DNA from: Flavobacterium covae
GTDB taxonomy: Bacteria > Bacteroidota > Bacteroidia > Flavobacteriales > Flavobacteriaceae
Assembly (NCBI GenBank): GCA_019565575.1
Contig: CP067379.1
Span: forward strand, 744,001 to 808,000
Direction: 5' to 3'
DNA: 64,000 nucleotides
Made by a program: the position numbers and the translations under genes. How positions within the stretch are numbered: position 1 is the stretch's first letter; each line of letters begins with the position of its first letter. Under the pieces are notes generated by a model that ran no database searches, was not told the origin of the DNA, and saw only the letters and a list, made by a program, of their open reading frames with translations. Shown one piece after another: positions 20,784 through 30,246 of this stretch.

Positions 20784-20888
20784 AAAAGGGGTGCTTTGTT
20801 TCTTTTTAAAAAGTTAAATAAGGCTGAGATTATACCCAATGAACCTAGACAGGTAATGCTGTCAAGGGAAGGGCAAGAGCCTAACTTA
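20784..20888 (+). promoter_or_regulatory. TPP (thiamine) riboswitch
   Basis: The conserved THI-box parts are in order: GGGGTGC on the 5' side, GGCTGAGA at about 20822-20829, TACCC, then GAACCT, an ACAGGTAATGCTGT segment and AGGGAAG at about 20876-20882. These match the pyrimidine- and pyrophosphate-sensing helices of TPP riboswitches. It lies 66 bp before the TonB receptor start, so thiamine pyrophosphate should repress that gene. The outer ends of helix P1 are approximate. Confidence 0.92.
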
Positions 20889-20953
20889 CAAAAAAATATA
20901 CGTTTTTTATTAATGAATAATAACCCCTTTTATTCGTAACCATTTTGTAACGA

Positions 20954-23236
20954 ATGAAAAATTTAATTCACAATCAAAGACATCATTTTTTTTTTAAATT
21001 TATTCTGAGTACACTATTTTTGATGAATATTAGTACTGTATTTGGTCAAGAAAAAAAAATAAATGATTCCACAAAGATCAACGCATTAGAAGAAGTAAAA
21101 GTAGCTTCTACTCGTCTAAACAAAAAATCTCCGTTTGCTTTTACAGATATTAAAAAGGAAGCATTAGAACGAAATAATTTAGGACAAGATCTTCCTATTT
21201 TGTTAGACCAAATGCCTTCTGTCGTTACTACTTCTGATGCTGGCGCTGGTGTAGGGTATACTGGATTAAGGGTAAGAGGGAGTGATGCTACTCGTATAAA
21301 TGTAACGATTAATGGCATACCTTATAATGATGCTGAAAGTCAAGGTACTTTTTGGGTAAATATGCCTGATTTTACAACTTCTGTAGAAAATATCCAATTA
21401 CAAAGAGGTGCTGGAACTTCTACTAATGGCGCTGGAGCATTTGGGGCTAGCCTTAACTTACGTACGCTTACCCCTTCCTTAGAAGGATATGCTACCACTT
21501 CACACAGTATCGGATCTTTTAATACTCGAAAACACAATATTACTTTTGGTTCTGGAATTAAAAATGGTTTTTATGCGGAAGGGCGGCTTTCAAAAATAGG
21601 AAGTGATGGATATATAGATCGTGCTTCATCTGATTTAAAATCTTTTTATGCAGAAGCCGGATTTATCCATAAGCAAACAGCTATAAAAGCCTTAGTATTT
21701 GGAGGTAAAGAAATTACTTATCAATCTTGGTTTGGAACTCCAGAGGCGGTAGTTAATGGCGATAGAGTTGGCATACTAGCTTACATTAATCGTAATTATT
21801 CCAGCACAGAAGAAACTGAAAATTTATTAAATTCAGGAAGAACGTATAATTATTACACTTATGATAATCAAACTGACAATTACGAACAAGTTCATTATCA
21901 ACTACATATAACACATCAATTCACAGATCATTTATCAGCTTCCTTATCAGGAAATTACACTAAAGGGAAAGGATATTATGAAGAATTTAAGGGAGATCAA
22001 AAACTTAAAAAATATTTTCCTGACCACATAAATGGTAATTTTAGATCAGATGTGGTACGTAGAAAATGGTTAGATAATGACGCTTATAGTCTTGTTTACA
22101 CCTTAAATTACAATACTAAAAACTTTAATGCTAACCTAGGTGGTGGATATAATCAATACGACGGAACTCATTTTGGGGAGCTGATCAAACATCAGTATAC
22201 AGATCTTCCTGTTACTAATGTAAATTATTATAAATCACTAAGCAAAAAAGAAGATTACTCAGTATATATTAAAGCGGATTATACGTTTTTTTACAAATTA
22301 CAGCTCTTCTTAGATATTCAGGCACGTCGTATAGATTATACAACACACGGATTGAGTAGTGATTTAAAATTATTAAATGTAAAGAAAACATATCCGTTTT
22401 TAAATCCTAAAATAGGCTTAAACTTTGCTATACATAAGAATCATAGTATCTATGGATCCTTTGCTGTAGCTAATAAAGAGCCTAATCGCAATGATTTAAC
22501 GAAGAATCCTATTGAACCTCAAGCAGAACAATTATTGGACTATGAGGCGGGTTACCGATTTAAAAATAAGATAACACATATTAATTTAAATGGGTATTAT
22601 ATGCACTACAACAGTCAATTAGTTCTTACAGGGGCATTAGATGAAGTTGGAGATCCCATTCGTGAGAATGTAGAAAAAAGCCGTCGAATTGGTATTGAAT
22701 TAGAAGCAAGTATTCAACCTACTAAGTTTTTTAAATTAGATTTTAATATCACAAAAAGTATAAATAAAATCAAATCGTTTGATTATTCTGTCCCTGTAAC
22801 TGAATACGATATAAATGGTAATAAAAGTTATTCAACAAAAATCACGAAATATGAAAATACAGATATTTCTTTTTCACCTAATGTAACAGGAGGTGTAACT
22901 GCCACTTTTTATCCTATTAAGGATTTAAGCGTTGCTTATATACAAAAATATATAGGAAAACAGTATTTAGATAATACTTCTTCAGAGGACAAAAAATTAA
23001 ATAGTTATCACAATGGTAATTTAAGTATTCAATATATTTTTAAACCTAAAAGTTTTGCCGAAATCAGTTTCAATTTACTAATTAATAATTTTTATAATAA
23101 GCTGTATGAATCAAATGGTTATACTTATAGTTATTATGATCGCCCTTTAGGTTCTAATAATCCTGTTACTACTGAAAATTTCTACTATCCACAGGCTGGA
23201 AGAAATTTTTTAACTGGTGTAACACTCAAATTCTAG
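20954..23236 (+). CDS. TonB-dependent outer-membrane receptor under TPP riboswitch (thiamine uptake)
   Basis: The 760-residue protein has a signal peptide ending STVFGQ, a plug domain (GLRVRGSDATRINVTINGIP, about residues 104-123), and a 22-strand-type barrel ending FLTGVTLKF with terminal Phe. It is preceded by a TPP riboswitch, so uptake of thiamine or a precursor is the best-supported role. THI-regulated TonB receptors (called OMR1) were described for Bacteroidota by comparative genomics. Inner-membrane partners such as PnuT are not adjacent here. The frame is intact. Confidence 0.88.
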   Translation: MKNLIHNQRHHFFFKFILSTLFLMNISTVFGQEKKINDSTKINALEEVKVASTRLNKKSPFAFTDIKKEALERNNLGQDLPILLDQMPSVVTTSDAGAGVGYTGLRVRGSDATRINVTINGIPYNDAESQGTFWVNMPDFTTSVENIQLQRGAGTSTNGAGAFGASLNLRTLTPSLEGYATTSHSIGSFNTRKHNITFGSGIKNGFYAEGRLSKIGSDGYIDRASSDLKSFYAEAGFIHKQTAIKALVFGGKEITYQSWFGTPEAVVNGDRVGILAYINRNYSSTEETENLLNSGRTYNYYTYDNQTDNYEQVHYQLHITHQFTDHLSASLSGNYTKGKGYYEEFKGDQKLKKYFPDHINGNFRSDVVRRKWLDNDAYSLVYTLNYNTKNFNANLGGGYNQYDGTHFGELIKHQYTDLPVTNVNYYKSLSKKEDYSVYIKADYTFFYKLQLFLDIQARRIDYTTHGLSSDLKLLNVKKTYPFLNPKIGLNFAIHKNHSIYGSFAVANKEPNRNDLTKNPIEPQAEQLLDYEAGYRFKNKITHINLNGYYMHYNSQLVLTGALDEVGDPIRENVEKSRRIGIELEASIQPTKFFKLDFNITKSINKIKSFDYSVPVTEYDINGNKSYSTKITKYENTDISFSPNVTGGVTATFYPIKDLSVAYIQKYIGKQYLDNTSSEDKKLNSYHNGNLSIQYIFKPKSFAEISFNLLINNFYNKLYESNGYTYSYYDRPLGSNNPVTTENFYYPQAGRNFLTGVTLKF

Positions 23237-23368
23237 ATTTTATGAGAATTGTTTTTCGATACTATTTGTTTGTTTCTAATATCTGTTCTTTAGGGTAATT
23301 TAGAGAAATGGGGGAGAAAATATATAAAAGTACTTGAATATCAATTATAAGAATTTACTCTAAAAAGT

Positions 23369-23405
23369 TCCCTCTTTTTTTAGATTTTACATCTAAAAAG
23401 AGGGA
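23369..23405 (+). terminator. Terminator downstream of the TonB receptor gene
   Basis: TCCCTCTTTTTTTAGAT pairs with ATCTAAAAAGAGGGA around a 5-nt loop. It lies 132 bp after the stop. The rest of the 23237-23585 gap shows no gene I can support. Confidence 0.65.
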
Positions 23406-23585
23406 TTTGAGTTTAACTTGTATTATGTATTAATTATTACTAATAAAAATCCTCTATTTTTTTATCTTCAATATCATATTCCTCTTTACCACAAGAAGTA
23501 AAGCAAAAATTTAGGTTATGTTATGAAGAGAAATTTCCTAATATTAAGATACTCTTAAAACAAAAAATCTTTCATTTAGTATATC

Positions 23586-24551
23586 TTATTGGGAATGCTT
23601 AATAAGATAGAGTTCTTTTATTTTATCAATGATGATTTGTGCTAATTTTTCTTTACTTTCAAATGTCCAACCTGCAATATGAGGCGTTAACAAAATATTA
23701 GAAGCATTTAATAAGTATTCAAATGCGGGTGTCTTTTGTTCTTCAAAAAGTGTTTCAAAAGAAAGTTTTTCGTATTCTAACACATCTAAACCTGCTCCTA
23801 AAATCTTCTTTCCTTTTAACGCTTCTACCAAATCCAGAGTTACCACACTTTTACCTCTAGCAGTATTAATCAACCAAAAAGGTTTAGCAAATGCGTTAAT
23901 AAAAGAGGCGTTAATCATTTTATCTGTTTCAGGTGTCCAAGGTGTGTGTAAGCTGACTACATCTACTTTTTCTTGAAATTCTTGCAATGTAACTTGGCGT
24001 GCATTGGCATCACCTACATTAGGAGCAATATCATAACAAAGAACGTCTACATCAAAACCTCTTAGTTTTTTGGCAAAGGATTTTCCCATATTACCATAAC
24101 CAATGATGCCTACAGTTTTGCCATCTAATTCATGACCGCGATTTGCTTCACGGTTCCATTGTCCGGATTTAATTTCGTTATTGGCTTTGTTTAGATTGTT
24201 AAATAAAGACAAAAGCATTCCCAAGGCATGTTCGCCCACAGCATTACGATTGCCTTCTGGCGCAGCAATTAAATGAATGCCTTTGGTTGCCGCATAATGA
24301 CAATCAATACTTTCTAAACCAGCCCCTACACGGGCTATGAATTGTAAGTTAGTGGCTTTATCTAAAAAGGTTTTGTCAATTTTAAAACGGCTTCGTATAA
24401 CAATACCATGATATCCTGAAATTTTGGATTCAATTTCTTCTTTGGAAGAGGTAAAATCATCATAATTTAGAAAACCTGCTGTTTCCAATTGATTTCTTAG
24501 CAAAGGGTGATTGCTGTCTAAATGTAGTATTTTTATATCTTGAGGTTTCAA
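23586..24551 (-). CDS. D-2-hydroxyacid dehydrogenase (SerA/PGDH-like)
   Basis: The 321-residue NAD-dependent dehydrogenase has the Rossmann motif VGIIGYGNMGKSFA (about residues 148-161), NTARG, and late DVLEYE and LTPHIAGWT carrying the catalytic Glu and His; the Arg is in RVGAGLESID. There is no C-terminal ACT domain, so it is the short form. Bacteroidota annotate such proteins as phosphoglycerate dehydrogenase or 2-hydroxyacid dehydrogenase. Without serC nearby I keep the general call. Confidence 0.88.
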   Translation of the reverse strand: MKPQDIKILHLDSNHPLLRNQLETAGFLNYDDFTSSKEEIESKISGYHGIVIRSRFKIDKTFLDKATNLQFIARVGAGLESIDCHYAATKGIHLIAAPEGNRNAVGEHALGMLLSLFNNLNKANNEIKSGQWNREANRGHELDGKTVGIIGYGNMGKSFAKKLRGFDVDVLCYDIAPNVGDANARQVTLQEFQEKVDVVSLHTPWTPETDKMINASFINAFAKPFWLINTARGKSVVTLDLVEALKGKKILGAGLDVLEYEKLSFETLFEEQKTPAFEYLLNASNILLTPHIAGWTFESKEKLAQIIIDKIKELYLIKHSQ

Positions 24552-24760
24552 TTTTGTAAGTTTTATTCAAATATAAGAAATTTTAAATACTAGATTCTAT
24601 TTCAAAAATTTTCATTTTTAACGTTTATATTGAATCTTAAATTTGTTATTGATGTTATACCACTTAAAGTATACTGTATTAAAAAGTAAAATTCTCAATA
24701 TGTTTTTTATTTTAAAACAACTCGAACAAATGGTTGAGTATATAATTGAAATAATCGTCC
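24552..24760. other. AT-rich gap, no gene seen
   Basis: It lies upstream of the 2-hydroxyacid dehydrogenase and probably holds its promoter. No open frame or structured element could be supported. The rest of the gap to 25084 holds the repeat, gene remnant and terminator listed separately. Confidence 0.4.
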
Positions 24761-24800
24761 GTTCGAGTGCGAAGCGCATCGAGAGCCAACACTAATTTTA
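24761..24800 (+). repeat. Interspersed intergenic repeat, copy 1
   Basis: This 40-bp unit (GTTCGAGTGCGAAGCGCATC and the following 20 bp) matches 43221-43260 at 36 of 40 positions. Its core TCGAGTGCG/CGCATCGA forms an imperfect hairpin. It directly abuts the truncated helix-turn-helix remnant. Confidence 0.7.
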
Positions 24801-24911
24801 GAAGATAAAACAGAGTTAGAGCAAATAAGATTAATACAACAACTTGAAGATGAAGACAAACAAACAATATTTAAACTAGTTGAGAAGGCACATTTATTTC
24901 TTAAAAATTAA
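24798..24911 (+). pseudogene. C-terminal remnant of an XRE-type helix-turn-helix regulator
   Basis: An open frame without start codon encodes about 37 residues. It includes LIQQLEDEDKQTIFKLVEKA and ends at the TAA at 24909. This resembles the helical tail that follows the HTH domain in many Bacteroidota XRE-family regulators (LxxLxDEDKxTIFKxID pattern). The HTH domain itself is absent; the frame is replaced upstream by the interspersed repeat. A strong terminator overlaps the stop. The family assignment is from a short stretch. Confidence 0.45.
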
Positions 24912-24950
24912 GGGAATATCAAATAATAAATCCTTTTGATATTCCCTTAA
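24908..24950 (+). terminator. Strong intrinsic terminator after the HTH remnant
   Basis: TTAAGGGAATATCAAA pairs perfectly with its complement at 24935-24950 around an 11-nt loop. The T content after the stem is low, so efficiency is uncertain. Confidence 0.65.
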
Positions 24951-25084
24951 TAAAAACAGGTAAGTTTAAAATCTAAAATCTCACTAATTTTTTAATAAAA
25001 TTTCGTACTTCTCAAACAATACGAATCAAGCTCAGGTTAATTATAAAACTACTTTTAAAAATTTCACTGATAACCTGATTGTTT

Positions 25085-25875
25085 CTAGTTTTTAACAAAC
25101 TTGATTGTTTTTTCTAATCCGTCTAAATCCGTAAATTTGGCTATATATATTCCTTGAGGATAATCTAAAAGTGCTAAAGATCCCCTAAGTGCATTTATTT
25201 CCTTTGTTTGCATTTTCTGTCCTTGCAAATTACATATAGTAATAGCTTGAAGTTCTTTTGTGTAAGAAAAATGAAGATAATCAGCAGTAGGATTAGGGTA
25301 AAATTCAAATCCCTCGTGATTAAAAGTAGGAGCCTCTAAAACATCTGATAAACCTGCGTTCACAACATTATCTATTCTTATAGCACCTATTTCTAGATCA
25401 GCAACATAAAAGGCTAAATAAATTTTTTTTCCTATATATTTTTTTAAATTAATTGTATTTTTTTCCATTCTCTTTTATCAAGACTTTCGGTTAATAGTAT
25501 CTCTTCAAAATCGTCTAAATCTTTTCCTTTTTCAGATAATTTTAAAACATATCTTCTTGGTGTTGTTTCATTAAATAAACTACCTACCCAATATGAAAAA
25601 CCATCTGTATTATTTTCTATTACCTCTATTTGTGGTGTAATTAAATAAGACCCTCCTTTTTGATTAGTTGCTTTACCAACAATCATAGCACAACTCCTTC
25701 CATCTTTAGGAAACAATTCATCTTTATAAATTCCCCAATAAGGTCCGTCTTCTCGTGTTTTTACTATGTCCCATTCTTTATTAAAAACTTCTTTATCTTC
25801 AAATCCTTCATTAAATTGTGCCTTTGCTTGAATAAAAACAAAGAAGAGCATAATCATAATTTTTTTCATTTTCAA
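25085..25875 (-). CDS. Secreted protein with choose-anchor-J-like domain and type IX sorting signal, frame broken once
   Basis: A signal peptide (ending IQAKAQ) is followed by FNEGFEDKEVFNKEWDIV, typical of the cleaved-adhesin/choose_anchor_J domain. The C-terminus (FEFYPNPTADYLHF through GIYIAKFTD to IKFVKN) is a type A T9SS sorting domain. The two parts lie in different frames. Adding one A in the run near 25450 gives REWKKNTINLKKYIGKK and one protein of about 264 residues. It should be exported by Sec, then by T9SS, and perhaps anchored at the surface. The function beyond adhesion-like architecture is unknown. Confidence 0.82.
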
Positions 25876-26333
25876 TTTACTTTTAAATATTTATAATTTT
25901 TTAAGGGGAATTTTCGTCTATTTTTTCTGCGCGAAAGTATGACACATATAAAACAAAAAAAGTTGACACAGATCAACCTTTTAAAAAAATATATTAATAT
26001 AGTCGAATTAAAACCAGTATAGTTTCAATCTGAATTATACATAAGAGATTTGGTATAGATAAAAATATACGTTTTTTGTTTCAAGGCTACAAAACTACAA
26101 CTATGGAACAAAATTCCGTATATTTTTATCTTATTTACTGTTTTTATTTTCATTACAAAGTCTAACATATAATCTAAATTTAATAAAAACAGCAACCTCT
26201 TTTTTAAAGAATTTTCATTTAAAAACCTAGTTAATGAAATTTGGAAAACTTTGATCAAGAGGGGGTAATATTTTAATATTAAATTCTTTTCTTACGAACT
26301 AAAAGTTATTTAGAATAAGTTTTTAATCAGTTG
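25876..26333. other. AT-rich gap, no supported gene
   Basis: The 458 bp contain one short minus-strand frame (26025-26258, 77 codons) with low-complexity composition and no recognisable start context or homology; I do not call it. No tRNA, hairpin-T terminator or repeat stands out. Confidence 0.4.
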
Positions 26334-27116
26334 TTATTTTCCTTCAAAAATAGCTTTGCGTTTCTCTAAAAATGCGGTCGTTCCTTCTTTAAAATCAGCG
26401 GTAGCAAAACATTCTCCAAACTTTTTAATTTCTGTTTCAAAACCGTTTACACCTTCTTTATAATTTGCATTTACGGCTTCAATTGCTTTACCTATAGCAA
26501 TGGGAGAGTTACGTTGTATTTTATCTACTATAGTCATATAGGTAGCAAACAATTCTGTTTGAGGTACTACATGATTTACCAATCCAAATTCTTTTGCGGT
26601 GTTAGCATCTATCATACCAGCTGTCATAATCATTTCCATAGCACGTCCTTTACCGACTAATTGTGCCAAACGTTGTGTCCCTCCATAACCTGGAATAACG
26701 CCTAATGAAGTTTCAGGTAATCCCATTTTTGCATTTTCAGAAGCAATACGAAAATGACAAGACATGGCAAGTTCTAAACCGCCTCCTAATGCAAATCCGT
26801 TTACTACAGCAATTACAGGGGTTTTCATGTTTTCTACAAAATTAAAAAGAATTTCTTGTCCTTTTCTAGCTAATTCAGCTCCTTCTTGTTCAGAGAAATG
26901 AGCAAATTCAGATATGTCAGCACCTGCTACAAAAGCTTTTTCACCACTACCTGTAAGGACAATAGTTCTAATGTTTTCATTTGCTTCTAATTCTTTTAAC
27001 CAATAATGTAATTCTTTTATCGTTTCAGAATTTAGTGCGTTTAATTTTTCTGGTCGATTAATTGTTATAGTAGCTGTAAATTTTTCGTGCTCGACTAAAA
27101 TATTTTTTAATTCCAT
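26334..27116 (-). CDS. Enoyl-CoA hydratase/isomerase (crotonase family)
   Basis: The 260-residue protein has the crotonase oxyanion-hole segments VAGADISEF (about residues 63-71) and NGFALGGGLELAMSCHFRIA (about 106-125). The active-site segment LPETSLGVIPGYGGTQRL carries the catalytic Glu. It hydrates 2-enoyl-CoA in fatty-acid or amino-acid breakdown; chain-length preference is not readable. It begins 4 bp after the stop of the histidine kinase gene, so it is the last gene of the hemH-hemJ-kinase run on this strand. Confidence 0.92.
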   Translation of the reverse strand: MELKNILVEHEKFTATITINRPEKLNALNSETIKELHYWLKELEANENIRTIVLTGSGEKAFVAGADISEFAHFSEQEGAELARKGQEILFNFVENMKTPVIAVVNGFALGGGLELAMSCHFRIASENAKMGLPETSLGVIPGYGGTQRLAQLVGKGRAMEMIMTAGMIDANTAKEFGLVNHVVPQTELFATYMTIVDKIQRNSPIAIGKAIEAVNANYKEGVNGFETEIKKFGECFATADFKEGTTAFLEKRKAIFEGK

Positions 27117-27120
27117 ATTG

Positions 27121-28598
27121 CTATTTATTTATAATAGGTAATAGTACTTTAAAAGTAGTTCCTTTAGTTAATTTAGATTCAAAAGTAATCTTTCCTTGAT
27201 AATTTTCAATTATATTTTTGATAATCGCTAGTCCTAGTCCCATTCCGCTAGTTTTTGTGGTAAATTTAGGTTCAAATATACGTTCAAAATCTTGAGCTGC
27301 TATTCCTTTTCCATTATCACATACACTAATTATGGTATTATTTTCCTCTTTTTTACAGATACTAAAATTTTCTTATCTATTTGTTCTTCTGGTATAGCCT
27401 GTATTGCATTTTTTACTAGATTCGTAATAATACGGATAAGTTGAGTTCTATCTATTTTGGTAATAATTTCATTTGTACAGGGACAATACTTAATATAATC
27501 TTCATTAAAAATATCTAATGCCATGCTTACTACATCTACCACATTTAGTGTTTCGTTTTGTTGAGCCGGCATAGATGCAAAATTAGAAAAAGCATTGGCA
27601 ACAGCACTCATGGTATCTATTTGCTGAATGAGTGTTTTAGAAAAATCTGTTACTTTTTGCTTAATGTTAGGATCTTGAGGATTAAAACGCATTTCAAAAC
27701 TCTGAACGGTTAATCGCATGGGAGTTAAGGGATTTTTTATTTCATGAGCTACCTGTTTTGCCATTTCTCTCCACGCTCCTTCTCGCTCCCCTTGTGCTAG
27801 TTTATTAGCACTTTCTTCTAACTCATCAATCATCTTATTATAAGACTGAATAAGTTTATCTATTTCGGAACTGTGTGTTACTAAATCTATTTTTTTATTC
27901 TTTTCGGTCAAACTGGTTTCGGTTAGTCTACGAGAAATGGTTTCAAGAGATTTGGTAATATATCGAGAAAGATAGAAAGCTAACCAAACTGCCAATGAGA
28001 ACATTCCTAAATACACACTCCCAAATATGGCTAAAAAGTTTTCTATTTCTTGTTTATAATAACTATCATCTTGTTTGTAGGGCAAACGTATAATACCAAT
28101 GGGTTTCTTTTCTATATGATCCATTAAGTAGCTATAAGAGAAATTATACACATCTCCTCTTGCTTCCCCCTCACCTATGAATCTATTTTTATCAGCGTAT
28201 TTAATTTTCCCTAACAAATTATCCGATATATTAATCGTAATTTGTCCTTTTATCATAGGTGCTCTTGAATTAATTAACATTCTTCCTTGCAGGTCATAAA
28301 TATCTATTTCTAAATTATGAATATCGGCTATTTCAAATATTTTTTCTTTAAAAATTGAGGCTAAATTAGCTGTTATTAGAGGATGCGGAGTGGTTTCTAA
28401 TACATACTCTATATGTTGTTTAATTTGTTCTTCTTTACGTAATAATCGTTCTTTATGATATTCTTGGCTTTCGTATTGAAAGTGAAGTATTGATACTAAT
28501 GCTATTAATATTGAGGATATTAATGTTATAAATATAAGTGCAAGAAAAATTCTTGATCGTAAGGAAAGATTTTTACCCCAAAGAAAGATGTTTATCAT
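27121..28598 (-). CDS. NtrY-like membrane sensor histidine kinase, frame broken once
   Basis: It has two membrane helices flanking a periplasmic sensor region (about residues 12-205), then HAMP. The dimerisation box MAKQVAHEIKNPLTPMRL carries the phospho-accepting His. The ATPase N box is NLVKNAIQAIP. The frame stops at 27330; adding one A in the run near 27345 continues it through VCDNGKGIA and GMGLGLAI (G boxes) to the stop at 27121, about 492 residues. No response regulator is adjacent, so it is an orphan kinase here. Its start overlaps the hemJ stop by one base, suggesting co-expression with heme genes. Confidence 0.85.
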
Positions 28599-29146
28599 TA
28601 TTTTTTTTCTCGTATGTTTTTATAAAACTTATAACCTAGCATTAGAAGTATAGAAAAAGAATTATACCTATTACGCCAAATATCCAATTGATAGCATTTT
28701 TTAAAATTACTAAAAAAACGACTGCAAATAAAATAATGGTAGCTCCTTCATTCCATAATCGAAAAAAGGTAGAACTTTTTTTAACTTCATTTTTTTGCAA
28801 TTGATTAAAAATCTGATGACATTTTAAATGATACAAATACAAGAGAAAAACAAAAGTTAACTTAACATGCATCCATGATTGTGTAAGCCATAGACTACCT
28901 ATATCAGTAAAAAATAACATCCAAAAAGCAAAAATACTAGCAAGTATAGCACTTGGCCAAGTTATAATGTACCATAAACGGTATTGCATCAATTGGTATT
29001 GTTTAATTAGAATACTTTGTTCTGGCTCTATTTTTTCCTTAGCTTCCAGCGTGGTATACAAAAAGACGTACAATATAAAATAATCCTGAAAACCAAGTGA
29101 TTACAAAAATAAGATGCAATGATTTTATGTAGTTGTAAAGTTCCAT
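28598..29146 (-). CDS. hemJ: HemJ/CopD-family protoporphyrinogen IX oxidase, frame broken twice
   Basis: This is a membrane protein of about 180 residues. MELYNYIKSLHLIFVITWFS gives the conserved N-terminal His, and LWYIITWPSAILASIFAFWM and YLYHLKCHQIF give further conserved residues of the UPF0093/HemJ family. HemJ oxidises protoporphyrinogen IX to protoporphyrin IX. The frame breaks at 29043-29049 (CTTCCAG for CTTCAG; removing one C gives VYHAEAKEK) and near 28652 (one T missing). The ATG overlaps the hemH stop (TAATG). Position next to ferrochelatase supports the heme role: the two enzymes act consecutively. Confidence 0.82.
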
Positions 29147-30156
29147 TAATTCCAATTCTTAATCCAACTTGCTATAGTTTGCGCCCAATCATCACGATCA
29201 TTTAAACAAGCTACTGTCAAAAAGTTTTCTCCTCCATTTTCTTTAAAACTATGAGCAGCCTCCATACCTATTTCTTCCAGAGTTTCTAAACAATCCGAAA
29301 CAAAAGCAGGTGTTACAACGGCTAAATTTTTAATTCCTCTTTGAGCGAGTCCATCAATTGTGGCATCAGTATAAGGCTGTAACCAAGGATCACGTCCTAA
29401 ACGAGATTGAAACGAAGTGCTGTAACTTCCTTCTTCTAATTGTAATAATTCGGCTACTTGTCTGGTTGTTTCATAACATTGATGGCGATAACAAAATTCG
29501 TGTGCGGGAGAGGGTGTTATACAACATTTTCCATCAATTGTACAATGTGATTTTGTAATATCTGATTTTTTTATATGTCGTTCTGGTACGCCATGATAGG
29601 AAAACAACACATGATTAGCTTCAATGCCAGCCAAAGCTTCCTTTATTGATGTTCCTAAATTAGCGATATAACGTTCTCGTTTATAAAAAGCAGGTATTGT
29701 TTTAAAAGTCATAGAAGGAAATTTCTTTTTCCGAATTTCTTCCGCTAAGACCAAAATAGTTTCTGTGGTTGCCATAGCAAATTGTGGATACAAAGGCAAA
29801 AGCAATACTTCTTTTACTCCCTTATCATACAATTGTTGTAATCCAAATTCTATACTAGGATTACCATAACGCATTGCAATTTCTACTGGAAAATCAACTA
29901 AATCTTGTACTTTTTTTTGTAATCGTTGAGTTAAAACAATTAAAGGAGATCCTTCTTCCCACCAAATTTTTTTATAAGCTGCTGCTGATTTTTTAGGTCG
30001 CGTATTCAATATGATTCCTTTTACTAGAAAGGCTCTTAATAAATAAGGAAGATCTATTACGCGTTCATCCATTAAAAATTGGTCTAAATATTTTTTTACA
30101 TCTTTTACCTCTGTACTGTCGGGCGAACCTAAATTAACTAATAATACTCCTTTCAT
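29146..30156 (-). CDS. hemH: Ferrochelatase
   Basis: It inserts Fe(II) into protoporphyrin IX, the last step of protoheme synthesis. The 336-residue product starts MKGVLLVNLGSPDS. It includes LFSYHGVPERH with the conserved catalytic His, TSFQSRLGRDPWLQPYTD, and VTPAFVSDCLETLEEIGME with the second conserved acidic/His region. The frame is intact. It is followed with TAATG overlap by hemJ. Confidence 0.96.
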   Translation of the reverse strand: MKGVLLVNLGSPDSTEVKDVKKYLDQFLMDERVIDLPYLLRAFLVKGIILNTRPKKSAAAYKKIWWEEGSPLIVLTQRLQKKVQDLVDFPVEIAMRYGNPSIEFGLQQLYDKGVKEVLLLPLYPQFAMATTETILVLAEEIRKKKFPSMTFKTIPAFYKRERYIANLGTSIKEALAGIEANHVLFSYHGVPERHIKKSDITKSHCTIDGKCCITPSPAHEFCYRHQCYETTRQVAELLQLEEGSYSTSFQSRLGRDPWLQPYTDATIDGLAQRGIKNLAVVTPAFVSDCLETLEEIGMEAAHSFKENGGENFLTVACLNDRDDWAQTIASWIKNWN

Positions 30157-30246
30157 TTTTATGTTTTTTGAGACTTACAAAATTTAAAGATAGTTTAAAA
30201 TAAAATGATATTGTACTTCCTATCTTATATCTTTCTTTTATCTATT

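Noticed and set aside
26025..26258. A 77-codon minus-strand open frame in the gap before the crotonase gene
   Set aside because: Low-complexity, Phe/Lys/Leu-rich product with no start context, motif or conserved neighbour. It looks like chance in AT-rich DNA.
29274..29280. CTTCCAG in hemH as another case of the CTGAAG insertion
   Set aside because: Here the sequence is in frame (ETLEEIGME) and removing a base would break hemH. The same holds for CTGGAAG at 33346-33352 in hemC and 60448-60454 in the tssG-like gene. These are natural CTGGAAG sites.
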